Assembly: GCA_016711095.1 (NCBI GenBank)
Contig: JADJTP010000003.1
Location: forward strand, 372,001-436,000
Reading direction: 5' to 3'
DNA from: Actinomycetales bacterium
GTDB taxonomy: Bacteria > Actinomycetota > Actinomycetes > Actinomycetales > Dermatophilaceae
DNA length: 64,000 bases
The first letter of the stretch is position 1. The number at the start of each line of letters is the position of its first letter. The notes beneath the pieces are model-generated. The model ran no database searches and had not been told where the DNA came from. It was given only the letters and a program-made list of their open reading frames with translations. Shown one piece after another: positions 25,155-33,449 of the stretch. The position numbers and the translations under genes are program-made.

Positions 25155-26774
25155 TCAGTGGCCGTGGCCGTGGCCGTGGCCACCGCCGGCCGCCGGCAAC
25201 TCCTCTTCCTTCTTCTCCACGACGAGGGTGTCGGTCGTGAGGATCATCGAGGCGATCGACGCGGCATTGCGAAGCGCTGACCGGGTCACCTTGACGGGGT
25301 CGATGACCCCGGCTTTAAACAGGTCCTCGTAGACCCCGGAGTCAGCGTTGAGCCCCTGCCCGAGAGGCAACTCGGCCACCCTGGTGGTCACGACGTAGCC
25401 CTGGTGGCCGGCGTTCTCGGCGATCCAGCGCAGCGGCTCAGCGGCCGCCTTGCGGACGATCGCCGCACCGGTCGCCTCGTCACCGGTCAAGGTGAGCTCG
25501 TCGATGGCCGTCGCCGCGTGAATGAGTGCCGTGCCGCCACCGGCGACGATGCCCTCCTCGATCGCGGCCCGGGTCGCCGAGATCGCGTCCTCGATGCGGT
25601 GCTTCTTCTCCTTGAGCTCGACCTCCGTGTGCGCACCGACCTTGATGACGCACACACCACCGGCGAGCTTGGCCAGGCGCTCCTGGAGCTTCTCGCGATC
25701 CCAGTCGCTATCGGTGCGCTCGATCTCGGCCTTGATCTGGGCGACCCTGGCGTCGACGTCTCCTGCTGCACCCTCGCCGTCGATGACGGTGGTGGTGTCC
25801 TTGGTGATGACGACCCGGCGAGCCTGGCCGAGCACATCGAGCCCGGCCTGGTCGAGCTTGAGGCCGACCTCTTCGGCAATGACCTGACCACCGGTCAGGA
25901 TCGCGAGGTCCTGCAGCATCGCCTTGCGCCGGTCACCAAAGCCCGGAGCCTTGACCGCGGCCACCGTGAAGGTGCCCCGGATCTTGTTGACGACGAGCGT
26001 CGAGAGGGCCTCACCGTCGACATCCTCGGCAACGACCACCAGCGGCTTGCCGGTCTGGACGACCTTCTCGAGCACCGGGAGAAGGTCCTGGATCGAGGAG
26101 ATCTTGCCCTGGTTGATGAGGATGTACGCGTCCTCCAGGACGGCCTCCATCCGCTCGGCGTCGGTGACGAAGTAGGCCGAGATGTAGCCCTTGTCGAACT
26201 GCATGCCCTCGGTGAACTCCAGCTCGGTCGCCGTCGTCGAGGACTCCTCGACCGAGATGACGCCGTCCTTGCCGACCTTGTCGAAGGCCTCGGCGATGGT
26301 CTCGCCGATCGCGGTGTCCTGAGCGGACAGCGCAGCGACCTGACCGATCTCCTCGGTGCCCGCCAGCTCGCGGGCGTTTGCCAGCAGCCGATCGTTGAGC
26401 GCCTCGACGGCCTTGTCCATGCCGCGCTTGAGAGCCGACGGGGCGGCCCCGGCGGCAACGTTGCGTAGGCCTTCCTTGACCATCGCCTGGGCGAGGACCG
26501 TTGCGGTCGTCGTCCCGTCACCGGCGATGTCGTTGGTCTTGGTGGCGACCTCCTTGGCAAGCTGGGCGCCGAGGTTCTCGAAGGGATCTTCGAGCTCGAT
26601 CTCGCGGGCGATGGTCACCCCATCGTTGGTGATCGTGGGAGCGCCCCACTTCTTGTCGATGACGACATTGCGGCCCTTGGGGCCGAGCGTCACCTTGACA
26701 GCGTTGGCGAGGGCGTCGACGCCCCGCTCAAGAGCCTTCCGTGCGGAGTCGTCGAACTCCAGCGACTTAGCCAT
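25155..26774 (-). CDS. groL: Chaperonin GroEL1 (60 kDa)
   Basis: A 539-residue group I chaperonin, full length, with the ATP-site motifs TLGPKGRNVVIDKKWGAP and DGTTTATVLAQAMV. The C-terminus is a His-rich tail (GGGHGHGHGH), the hallmark of actinobacterial GroEL1, in place of the usual Gly-Gly-Met repeats of GroEL2. It is 11 bp downstream of groS in one operon under CIRCE control. His-rich tails bind metal and may alter client choice; that role is inferred. Confidence 0.98.
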   Translation of the reverse strand: MAKSLEFDDSARKALERGVDALANAVKVTLGPKGRNVVIDKKWGAPTITNDGVTIAREIELEDPFENLGAQLAKEVATKTNDIAGDGTTTATVLAQAMVKEGLRNVAAGAAPSALKRGMDKAVEALNDRLLANARELAGTEEIGQVAALSAQDTAIGETIAEAFDKVGKDGVISVEESSTTATELEFTEGMQFDKGYISAYFVTDAERMEAVLEDAYILINQGKISSIQDLLPVLEKVVQTGKPLVVVAEDVDGEALSTLVVNKIRGTFTVAAVKAPGFGDRRKAMLQDLAILTGGQVIAEEVGLKLDQAGLDVLGQARRVVITKDTTTVIDGEGAAGDVDARVAQIKAEIERTDSDWDREKLQERLAKLAGGVCVIKVGAHTEVELKEKKHRIEDAISATRAAIEEGIVAGGGTALIHAATAIDELTLTGDEATGAAIVRKAAAEPLRWIAENAGHQGYVVTTRVAELPLGQGLNADSGVYEDLFKAGVIDPVKVTRSALRNAASIASMILTTDTLVVEKKEEELPAAGGGHGHGHGH

Positions 26775-26785
26775 GGAGGGGGACC

Positions 26786-27079
26786 TCAGCCCACGACGGC
26801 GAGGACGTCGCGCGCCGAGAGGATGAGGTATTCCTGCCCGCCGTGCTTGATCTCAGTGCCGCCGTACTTGCTGTAGATGACCCGGTCGCCGACCTTGACG
26901 TCGATCGGCACGCGGTTGCCCTTGTCGTCGATGCGCCCGGGGCCGACGGCGAGGACCTCGCCCTCCTGCGGCTTCTCCTTGGCGGTGTCCGGGATGACGA
27001 GGCCGGAGGCGGTGGTGGTCTCGGCCTCGAGGGACTTGACCACGATGCGGTCCTCGAGCGGCTTGATGGAAACCGACAC
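26786..27079 (-). CDS. groS: Co-chaperonin GroES (10 kDa)
   Basis: A 97-residue co-chaperonin with the core KPLEDRIVVKSLEAETTTAS, the mobile loop around TTTASGLVIP that docks onto GroEL, and C-terminal YLILSARDVLAVVG. It caps GroEL1 encoded just downstream. First gene of the operon; its leader contains two CIRCE elements, so expression should be heat-induced through HrcA. Confidence 0.98.
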   Translation of the reverse strand: MSVSIKPLEDRIVVKSLEAETTTASGLVIPDTAKEKPQEGEVLAVGPGRIDDKGNRVPIDVKVGDRVIYSKYGGTEIKHGGQEYLILSARDVLAVVG

Positions 27080-27167
27080 GTCGGTGTCCTTTCGAAAGTC
27101 GGTATGTCTGTCAGGGGTTGTCGCTCGGCTGGCCTCGCCGTCGCGGGGGTCGACGCCGGCCGTGCAG

Positions 27168-27194
27168 TCAGCACTCTCACGGGGAGAGTGCTAA
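27168..27194. promoter_or_regulatory. CIRCE element 1 (HrcA operator)
   Basis: TCAGCACTC-N9-GAGTGCTAA, differing from the CIRCE consensus TTAGCACTC-N9-GAGTGCTAA at one base. Lies at about the transcription start of groS. Confidence 0.95.
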
Positions 27195-27198
27195 CGCA

Positions 27199-27228
27199 AA
27201 TCTAGGTATCCCGTTAGCACTCGGTCAA
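27199..27228 (-). promoter_or_regulatory. groS promoter
   Basis: On the minus strand TTGACC (-35, 27228-27223) is followed after 18 nt by TAGATT (-10, 27204-27199). The -35 falls inside CIRCE 2, and CIRCE 1 lies just downstream of the -10, so HrcA would block it at both ends. Confidence 0.75.
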
Positions 27229-27240
27229 GTCGAGTGCCAG
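27214..27240. promoter_or_regulatory. CIRCE element 2 (HrcA operator)
   Basis: TTAGCACTC-N9-GAGTGCCAG, left arm perfect and right arm with two mismatches. It overlaps the groS -35. Confidence 0.92.
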
Positions 27241-27324
27241 CCCGAGGCCTCCGGGGACCCAGCTTTGGGCCTCGTGGACGCCCACGAGGACCGGGCCGTC
27301 CAGGGTCTGTCATGGCGGGCAGCC

Positions 27325-27330
27325 TAGGCT
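27325..27330 (+). promoter_or_regulatory. -10 element of the THUMP-like methyltransferase, leaderless
   Basis: TAGGCT lies 7 nt before the ATG start at 27338. Confidence 0.6.
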
Positions 27331-27337
27331 CACCGAC

Positions 27338-28558
27338 ATGGATCCCGAGCTGGTAGCCCGCCTTTCCTCGGGCGACGGCCGCCACCTGCTCGACACCCTG
27401 CCCCCGTATGCCGCCGCCAGCGCCCTCGCGCTGACCAGCCAATTGCGCGCGGCCGGCCGCGACCCCGACCTGGTGACCGCGGTGCTCGCCCAATCCCGCC
27501 TGCGCGCGCTCGCCTCGGACAAATTCGGCGAGCGGGCCGCCACGATGCTCTTCACCGCCGATGGCCTGGAGCAGGCCACCCGCCCGCAGCTCGCCGCCCG
27601 CCACGCCGAGCGGTTCGCCGCGGCAGGCATCGGTCAGGTCGCCGACCTCGGCTGCGGAATCGGCTCCGATGCGATGGCCTTCGCAGAGGCCGGGCTGTCG
27701 GTCGACGCACTCGACGTCGACCCGGTGACCGCAGCCATCGCCTCGAGCAACCTGAAGCCGTGGCCGGCTGCCGTCGCCCGAGCCGGCCAGGCCACGCAGG
27801 TGAGCCTGCCCTCGCGGGTGAGCGGGCGGCATACGGGGGTGTGGGTCGACCCGGCCCGCAGAGTGAGCGGGGTGCGCGACCACGCGGGCCGGGCCAGGCG
27901 GGTCTTCGCCCTCGATGCCCTGTCCCCGAGTTGGGCACAGGTGCGGGCGTGGGCTGCGGATATCCCCGCGACGGGGGCGAAGCTCTCCCCCGCCTTCGCG
28001 CACGCAGCCCTGCCCGACGGCTGTGAGGCGCAGTGGACCTCGTGGCGGGGCGAGGTCCTCGAATGCGTGGTGTGGTGGGGGCCACTCGTGCACTCACGGG
28101 GCCGCACCGCCGCCGTATGCCGCCCCGGCGCACCAGCCGCCGTCGTCACCGAGGCCGACGTGGGCGACCCGGCCGGCCACCGTCCGCTGAGCGCCCTGTC
28201 GGAGATCGGCCCGTGGCTGTTGGAAGCCGACAAGTCGGTCGTGCGCGCAGGGCTGAGCGGCGCCTTGCCGGGCCGGGAGCTCTCGGCCGCGGTTGGCTAC
28301 GCGTCGAGCGACACGATCGGCACCCAACCATGGCTGCGCAGCTATCGAGTCATCGAGGCAATGCCGTTGCGGGTCAAGGCGATCCGCAGTTGGCTCCGGC
28401 AGCGCGACATCGGCCGGGTGACTCTGAAGAAGCGGGGTGCGGCCATCGACGCCGATGCCCTGCGGCGCTCGCTGCTTTCATCCGCCGAGGGCTCGGCCAT
28501 CCTCGTGGTGAGCGCGATCGCGGGCCGGGCCGTGGCCATCGTCGTCGAACGCAGCTGA
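27338..28558 (+). CDS. Class I SAM-dependent methyltransferase with THUMP-like C-terminal domain
   Basis: A 406-residue protein. The SAM-binding motif is VADLGCGIGSDAMAFAEAG (about 103-121) with the following acidic strand VDALDVDP. The C-terminal 80 residues (IRSWLRQRDIGRVTLKKRG to VVERS) resemble the THUMP-like domain found in a family of actinobacterial methyltransferases of unknown substrate, perhaps RNA. It is divergent from groS and probably leaderless. Nothing else nearby hints at its target. Confidence 0.85.
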   Translation: MDPELVARLSSGDGRHLLDTLPPYAAASALALTSQLRAAGRDPDLVTAVLAQSRLRALASDKFGERAATMLFTADGLEQATRPQLAARHAERFAAAGIGQVADLGCGIGSDAMAFAEAGLSVDALDVDPVTAAIASSNLKPWPAAVARAGQATQVSLPSRVSGRHTGVWVDPARRVSGVRDHAGRARRVFALDALSPSWAQVRAWAADIPATGAKLSPAFAHAALPDGCEAQWTSWRGEVLECVVWWGPLVHSRGRTAAVCRPGAPAAVVTEADVGDPAGHRPLSALSEIGPWLLEADKSVVRAGLSGALPGRELSAAVGYASSDTIGTQPWLRSYRVIEAMPLRVKAIRSWLRQRDIGRVTLKKRGAAIDADALRRSLLSSAEGSAILVVSAIAGRAVAIVVERS

Positions 28559-28648
28559 CTCTCGCTCTCCTCGCCCCCCGGCCCTTCCCCCCTCGCGCCT
28601 GCCCCTCCTCGCCCCTGCCCCACTCCCTCCCCCCCACTCCCTCCCCCG

Positions 28649-28715
28649 CTATTCGGAGGTTCCGTTCCTGATCGGGGGCGCGCACCCTCCGAATAGGGCC
28701 GTAACCTCCGAATAG
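28649..28715. repeat. 67-bp dispersed palindromic repeat, copy B
   Basis: Arms CTATTCGGAGGTT and AACCTCCGAATAG are a perfect 13-bp inverted repeat around a core with TGATCGGGGGCGCGCACCC. It sits between convergent genes, after a C-rich stretch. Confidence 0.93.
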
Positions 28716-28783
28716 CGGATGGGCCGAGGACCCGGCCACCCCTGCGGTCGGCCACCCTTGCGGTCAGCGCGCGGTGGCTGCCG

Positions 28784-29602
28784 TCAGAGCTGCGGATCGG
28801 GTTGCGCGCCCACGCGCCGGACCGCGTCGGCGCCGGCCGTCGCTGCCCAGCGCAACGCCGTCGCCCGGTCGTCACCTCTAGCAAGCGCCGCCGCGAGCGC
28901 GCCGCAGAAGGCGTCCCCAGCGCCTGTTGTATCCAGGACCTGCTGCGCCGGGACTGGTACGCCGTCCACCCGCTCACCATCCCAGCTCGCCCCCGCCGCG
29001 CCGAACGTCACGAGCAACGACCCCGGCACCGCCCCGGAATCGGCCAATTGCCCGGCCTCGACCTCATTGACGACCAGGGGGTCGGCCAGGGCGAGGACGT
29101 CGGCCGGGAGGGCGGCATACGGGGCAGCGTTGATGACGACCCGCGCTCCAGCCCGAGCGGCCAGGCGCGCCGCCGCCGCGACCACCTCGACCGGGACCTC
29201 GAGCTGGCAGAGCAACACGTCGCCCTCGAGGAGATCGGCGACCTCGGCCCGGGCCTGGGCGTTGGCCCCGGGGGCGACGACGATCGCGTTGGCGCCGGAC
29301 GCTGCGACCGTGACAAACGCGGTGCCGGTTGGGACGCCGTGGACGACGGCAAGGCGCGGGAAGATCCCCCGGCCGGCCAGCCGAACCGTATAGGCCCGGC
29401 CGGCCTCGTCGTCGCCGACCGCCCCGACCATGACGACGTTCGCGCCGGCGTCCGCGGCGGCGACCGCTTGGTTGCCGCCCTTGCCACCGGCCAGCCGAAC
29501 GATCGGCCGCACGGCCGCGACAGTCTCGCCGGGGCGGGGCAGGGTCTCGACGTGGGCGACGATGTCGACGTTGAGCGATCCAAGCACGACGACCCGCGCC
29601 AT
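28784..29602 (-). CDS. PfkB-family carbohydrate kinase, ribokinase-like
   Basis: A 272-residue sugar kinase. The N-terminal PfkB motif region is GGKGGNQAVAAADAGANV, and the C-terminal signature DTTGAGDAFCGALAAAL carries the catalytic Asp and anion hole. The GGKGGNQA form and LNVDIVAHVETLP fit ribokinase best, though the protein is about 30 residues shorter than typical. It would phosphorylate ribose or a related sugar with ATP. ATG 29602 has GAGGGG 7 nt upstream. No transport or regulatory gene for ribose is next to it. Confidence 0.87.
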   Translation of the reverse strand: MARVVVLGSLNVDIVAHVETLPRPGETVAAVRPIVRLAGGKGGNQAVAAADAGANVVMVGAVGDDEAGRAYTVRLAGRGIFPRLAVVHGVPTGTAFVTVAASGANAIVVAPGANAQARAEVADLLEGDVLLCQLEVPVEVVAAAARLAARAGARVVINAAPYAALPADVLALADPLVVNEVEAGQLADSGAVPGSLLVTFGAAGASWDGERVDGVPVPAQQVLDTTGAGDAFCGALAAALARGDDRATALRWAATAGADAVRRVGAQPDPQL

Positions 29603-29763
29603 CAGCACACCCCTCGCCCGGTCGCTCCCACAACCGCCCAGTATGCCGTCCAGGCGACCGGGGACCGGCGAATCCGGGGGCCGAACCCTTGGCGGGCACA
29701 GGCACAGGCACAGCCACAGGCGCGGGCAGGGGCGCTGGCCGGGCAGTCGCGCCGTTCGGCGAC

Positions 29764-29769
29764 TAGAGT
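29764..29769 (+). promoter_or_regulatory. -10 element of the GH3 lipoprotein, leaderless
   Basis: TAGAGT lies 8 nt before the ATG at 29778, which favours that start over the ATG at 29772. Confidence 0.6.
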
Positions 29770-29777
29770 CCATGCCC

Positions 29778-31100
29778 ATGCCCCACGGCTGCGTGTCCCG
29801 CCGGCTGGCCCGCCCGTATGCCGTCGTGCTGGCTCTGCTGGGCGTGTTCGCCGCGGGGTGCACCGGCACCACGGCCCCCACCGGAGCGGACGCGACTGCG
29901 ACCAGCTCGACCGGAGCCTGGACAACGCCCGGTCGTTCGATCACCTCAGAGTCGTCGGACCCTGCCGACCCCGGCGGCGCGACAACTGCCCCGGGAGCGA
30001 CAGCGACGGCGACGGCGACGGGCTACCCGGGTGGTGGGGTGTTGAGCGAGCCGCAGGCCAGGGCCTGCGCCGCCACCGTGTTCACCGGGATGAGCGACGC
30101 CGAGCGTCTGGGCCAGCTGCTCATGGTCGGGATCCACCCGAACCAGGCGCCGGGGGGCATGGATGCGACGATCCGATCCCGCCGGGTCGGGTCGGTGATC
30201 TATCTCGGCGGATGGTCCGGCGCGGCGACGGTACGAAGCACCTCGGCCCATCTGCAGCAGGTCGCCACCGGGCCCGCCGACCTGCTCATCGCCGCCGACC
30301 AGGAGGGTGGCGCGGTCCAACAGCTCAAGGGCGCCGGCTTCACCGTGCTGCCCTCCGCGCTCCGGCAGGGTCGGCTGGGCGATGGCGCAGTGTCGGCCCT
30401 CGGCGAGGGCATCGGTCGCGAGTTGTCGGCCGCAGGGGTCAACGTCAACCTCGCCCCGGTCGCCGACACAGTGCCGCTCGACCGTGCCAAGTCGAATGCT
30501 CCGATCGGCAAACACGACCGCCAACTCGGCTCAGACCCGACTGTGGTGTCGCACGCAGTGCCGCTGCTCGTCACGGCGATTCAGTCGCGGGGGGTGATCG
30601 CGACGGTCAAACACTTCCCGGGCCTGGGCCGGGTCACCGGCAACACCGACGTCACGGCCAGCGGCATCACCGACTCGGTGGCCACCGTGCACGACCCCTT
30701 TCTTGCGCCGTTCCGAGCCGGAATCGACGCGGGGGTGGGGCTGGTGATGGTGTCCTCGGCCCGCTACCCGGGCCTCGACCCGGACAACCAGGCCGTCTTC
30801 TCCCGGGCGATCGTGACCGATCTGCTACGCGGGCAGCTCGGCTACGACGGGGTGGTCGTGACCGACGACGTCGGCGTGGCCGCGGCGGTCGCCGCGGTCC
30901 CGGTCGGGCAGCGGGCGGTCCGCTTCCTCGCCGCCGGCGGGGACCTGGTGCTCACCGCTAGCGCCGCCCAAGCGCCGACGATGCTCGCGGAGATCCGGGC
31001 CCGGGCCGACTCCGACGCCGCCTTCCACGCCTCGATCGACGAGTCGATTCGCCGGGTGCTCACCCTCAAGGCCCGCTTTGGGCTGGTCCGCTGCGGGTGA
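29778..31100 (+). CDS. Glycoside hydrolase family 3 lipoprotein (beta-N-acetylhexosaminidase-like)
   Basis: About 440 residues. A signal peptide (RPYAVVLALLGVFAAGC) ends in a lipobox-like Cys, followed by a Thr/Ser/Ala-rich linker. The GH3 barrel has AADQEGGAVQQLKG, GVNVNLAPVADT and KHFPGLGRVTGNTD, and the nucleophile region GVVVTDDVGV. In NagZ-type enzymes the middle motif is usually KHFPGHG with a following D-S-H; here the loop His is not evident, so activity may differ. It should act on the cell surface, perhaps in peptidoglycan or glycan turnover. It converges on tsaD with a 20-bp gap. Confidence 0.87.
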   Translation: MPHGCVSRRLARPYAVVLALLGVFAAGCTGTTAPTGADATATSSTGAWTTPGRSITSESSDPADPGGATTAPGATATATATGYPGGGVLSEPQARACAATVFTGMSDAERLGQLLMVGIHPNQAPGGMDATIRSRRVGSVIYLGGWSGAATVRSTSAHLQQVATGPADLLIAADQEGGAVQQLKGAGFTVLPSALRQGRLGDGAVSALGEGIGRELSAAGVNVNLAPVADTVPLDRAKSNAPIGKHDRQLGSDPTVVSHAVPLLVTAIQSRGVIATVKHFPGLGRVTGNTDVTASGITDSVATVHDPFLAPFRAGIDAGVGLVMVSSARYPGLDPDNQAVFSRAIVTDLLRGQLGYDGVVVTDDVGVAAAVAAVPVGQRAVRFLAAGGDLVLTASAAQAPTMLAEIRARADSDAAFHASIDESIRRVLTLKARFGLVRCG

Positions 31101-31120
31101 CAGGTCCGGCGTCAGGACTG

Positions 31121-32173
31121 TCAGGCCCGCACCGCCGTGACCGGCATCGAGGAGTCAGCCGGCAGGTCCAGAGCCGACGGCGCACCGCCGCGCGCCACGA
31201 CCTGAGCTCCCAGGGCCGCGACCATCGCCCCGTTGTCGGTGCACAACCCGGGGCGCGGAACCCGCAGCCGGATACCGGCCGCGTCGCACCGCCGCTGTGC
31301 GAGCGCGCGCAGCCGCGAGTTGGCGGCCACTCCACCGCCGATGAGCAGGTCGTCGACCCCCTGGTCGCGGCAGGCAGCGATCGCCTTGCGGGTGAGGACG
31401 TCGACTACGGCTTCCTGGAAGCTGGCCGCGACATCGGCCACGTGCACCGTCTCTCCCGCCGCCTGGCGCACCTGGACCCAGCGTGAGACGGCCGTCTTGA
31501 GACCCGAGAAGGAAAAGTCGAAGCGATATCGCTCCAGGTCGCGCCCGGTCGTCAGCCCCCGAGGGAAGTCGATGGCCAGCCGGTCGCCCTCGCGGGCCAC
31601 CCGGTCGATGTGCGGGCCGCCGGGGAACGGCAACCCGAGCACGCGGGCGACCTTGTCGAAGGCCTCCCCGGCCGCGTCGTCTATGGTCGCCCCGAGCGGG
31701 CGGATGTCTGCGGTGACGTCGGGAACGAGCAGCAGCGAGGAATGCCCTCCTGAGACGAGCAGGGCCATCGTCGGCTCGGGGAGCGGACCGTGCTCGAGCA
31801 CGTCGACCGCGACGTGCGCCGCGAGGTGGTTGACGCCGTAGATCGGCCGCCCCAGCCCGAGGGCGAGCGCCTTCGCCGCGGCCACGCCGACGAGCAAGGC
31901 GCCGGCGAGCCCTGGTCCGGCGGTGACCGCCACGGCATCGATGTCGGTGAGCCGGACCCCGGCATCGCGGCAGGCTCGCTCGATCGTGGGCACCATGGCC
32001 TCGAGATGGGCCCGCGAGGCGACCTCGGGCACGACCCCGCCGAATCGGGCATGTTCCTGTACCGAACTCGCGATGGTGTCGACAAGCAGGGTCTGGCCTC
32101 GGACGATCCCTACCCCGGTCTCGTCGCACGAGGTCTCGATGCCGAGCACCAGCGGCTGGTCTGGCGTCGTCAT
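31121..32173 (-). CDS. tsaD: tRNA t6A threonylcarbamoyltransferase TsaD
   Basis: A 350-residue ASKHA-fold protein that transfers threonylcarbamoyl to A37 of ANN-decoding tRNAs together with TsaB and TsaE. Metal ligands are in NHLAAHVAVD, the nucleotide site in VSGGHSSLLLV and DDAAGEAFDK, and the C-terminal LLIGGGVAANSRLR and CTDNGAMVA. Start ATG overlaps the rimI stop (ATGA). Last gene of a nine-gene operon that begins at glmS. Confidence 0.97.
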   Translation of the reverse strand: MTTPDQPLVLGIETSCDETGVGIVRGQTLLVDTIASSVQEHARFGGVVPEVASRAHLEAMVPTIERACRDAGVRLTDIDAVAVTAGPGLAGALLVGVAAAKALALGLGRPIYGVNHLAAHVAVDVLEHGPLPEPTMALLVSGGHSSLLLVPDVTADIRPLGATIDDAAGEAFDKVARVLGLPFPGGPHIDRVAREGDRLAIDFPRGLTTGRDLERYRFDFSFSGLKTAVSRWVQVRQAAGETVHVADVAASFQEAVVDVLTRKAIAACRDQGVDDLLIGGGVAANSRLRALAQRRCDAAGIRLRVPRPGLCTDNGAMVAALGAQVVARGGAPSALDLPADSSMPVTAVRA

Positions 32174-32775
32174 GGCTGCCTTCCTCCGTCCAAGGCGTCG
32201 ACTGCGTCTATGGCGTCGACTGCGTCTATGGCGTCGACTGCGTCTATGGCGTCGACTGCGTCTATGGCGTCGACTGCGTCGGACGCGCGGGGCGCCGGCA
32301 GGAGTCGGCGCATCACAAGGGCGTCGATATCCCCAGGCTGGTAGTACCGCCGCCGCACGGCTACCTGATCGAAGCCGTGCCGCGCATAGAGGGCCAAGGC
32401 CGGGCCGTTGTCGGCGCGCACCTCCAGCATCAAAGCCACAGCGCCGCCCCGCGTGGCCCGGTCCGCGAGATGCTCCACCAGTCGGTCGCCAAGTCCCGAC
32501 CCCCGGTATGCCGCGCGCACGGCGAGCGTCATCACGTCGGCGGTGTCGCCACCATGGTCGAGGCCAGCATATCCAGCGACGGCCTCGCCGTCCGGTGTGA
32601 CGGCGACGACATAGTCGCGCCGAGGGCGTCCGGCCAGCTCGGACCACCAGGTCGGCTCGGCCCAGGCGTCGTCGGCGAACAGCTCACGATCGATCTCGGC
32701 CAGGGCGGCGAGATCGGTCCAGCGCACCTCGCGCAGGGTGGGCGTCGCCGGTCGGCCGGATCCGGTCGTCGTCAT
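32170..32775 (-). CDS. rimI: Ribosomal-protein-S18-alanine N-acetyltransferase RimI
   Basis: A 201-residue GNAT acetyltransferase with the acetyl-CoA loop RAAYRGSGLGDRLVEHL and the family motif LEVRADNGPALALYARHGF. It sits between tsaB and tsaD, as in most actinobacteria. The C-terminus after RRLLPAPRASD is an abnormal acidic repeat of VDAID units (about residues 165-196) encoded by an 18-bp tandem repeat and absent from the usual 150-160-residue RimI. Overlaps both neighbours by 4 bp. Confidence 0.93.
   Translation of the reverse strand: MTTTGSGRPATPTLREVRWTDLAALAEIDRELFADDAWAEPTWWSELAGRPRRDYVVAVTPDGEAVAGYAGLDHGGDTADVMTLAVRAAYRGSGLGDRLVEHLADRATRGGAVALMLEVRADNGPALALYARHGFDQVAVRRRYYQPGDIDALVMRRLLPAPRASDAVDAIDAVDAIDAVDAIDAVDAIDAVDALDGGRQP
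32195..32280. repeat. 18-bp tandem repeat inside the rimI 3' end
   Basis: Four identical units of GCGTCGACTGCGTCTATG (32195, 32213, 32231, 32249) plus a 14-bp partial unit. The unit is a multiple of 3, so copy-number change would only lengthen or shorten the VDAIDA tail. Confidence 0.95.
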
Positions 32776-33437
32776 CCCAGCGCCGACTTCGCGACGACGT
32801 GCGGGGTGGCGTCCGGGCGGCGCAGATAGAGCGGCTCCCGATCGGCAAGGGCGTCGCCGGCACCCAGTCGCGATACGGCCAGCTCGGCCAGCACGCCGGC
32901 CCGCACGTCGAGGGGCCCATGGGGCGCGGGAAAGAACTCCGGATAGAGCAGCGGCCCGCGCCCGAGGGCCGGCAGGGCGCGCACGCCCTCGGGCAGGTCG
33001 GCCGGTCGGGCCACCGCCGGCGCGCTCAGCGCGACCACAGAGCCGGCAGACACGGCATACCGTGCCCAGTAGACCTCCTTGCGCCGCGCATCGGTGGCGA
33101 CGAGCACCTCCCCGGCGGTCGCGGCGTCCACGGCTGCGGCCAGCGCGTCGAGGGAGCACAGCCCATGCAGCGACGCGCCGGTCGCCAACGCCAGCACTCG
33201 GGCGGTGACGATGCCGACACGCAGACCGGTGAACGGGCCGGGGCCGAGGCCGCAGACGATGTGGGTGAGGTCGCCCGGTGCCGCCGACGCTTCGTCCAAG
33301 ACCGCCCGGATGCCGGGTGCGAGCCGTTCGCCGTGGGCCCGCGGGTCGATGGTGCTCGCCTCCGCCAGCACAGTGGAGCCGTCGTGCAGGGCGACGGTGA
33401 TGGCGCTGGTAGAGGTGTCGAGGGCGAGCAGCAGCAC
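32772..33437 (-). CDS. tsaB: tRNA t6A biosynthesis protein TsaB
   Basis: A 221-residue ASKHA-fold scaffold that dimerises with TsaD in the t6A complex. It starts with LLLALDTSTSAITVAL and has GLGPGPFTGLRVG and VATDARRKEVYWARY, typical of the family. It lacks a complete nucleotide site, as TsaB does. GTG start 6 nt after TAGCCT, and the TAG of that element is also the tsaE stop codon, so tsaB may have its own leaderless promoter inside the operon. Confidence 0.96.
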   Translation of the reverse strand: MLLLALDTSTSAITVALHDGSTVLAEASTIDPRAHGERLAPGIRAVLDEASAAPGDLTHIVCGLGPGPFTGLRVGIVTARVLALATGASLHGLCSLDALAAAVDAATAGEVLVATDARRKEVYWARYAVSAGSVVALSAPAVARPADLPEGVRALPALGRGPLLYPEFFPAPHGPLDVRAGVLAELAVSRLGAGDALADREPLYLRRPDATPHVVAKSALG

Positions 33438-33443
33438 CCGCCA

Positions 33444-33449
33444 AGGCTA
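33444..33449 (-). promoter_or_regulatory. -10 element of tsaB, leaderless, inside the operon
   Basis: TAGCCT on the minus strand, 6 nt before the tsaB GTG; the first three bases are the tsaE stop codon. Confidence 0.55.
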
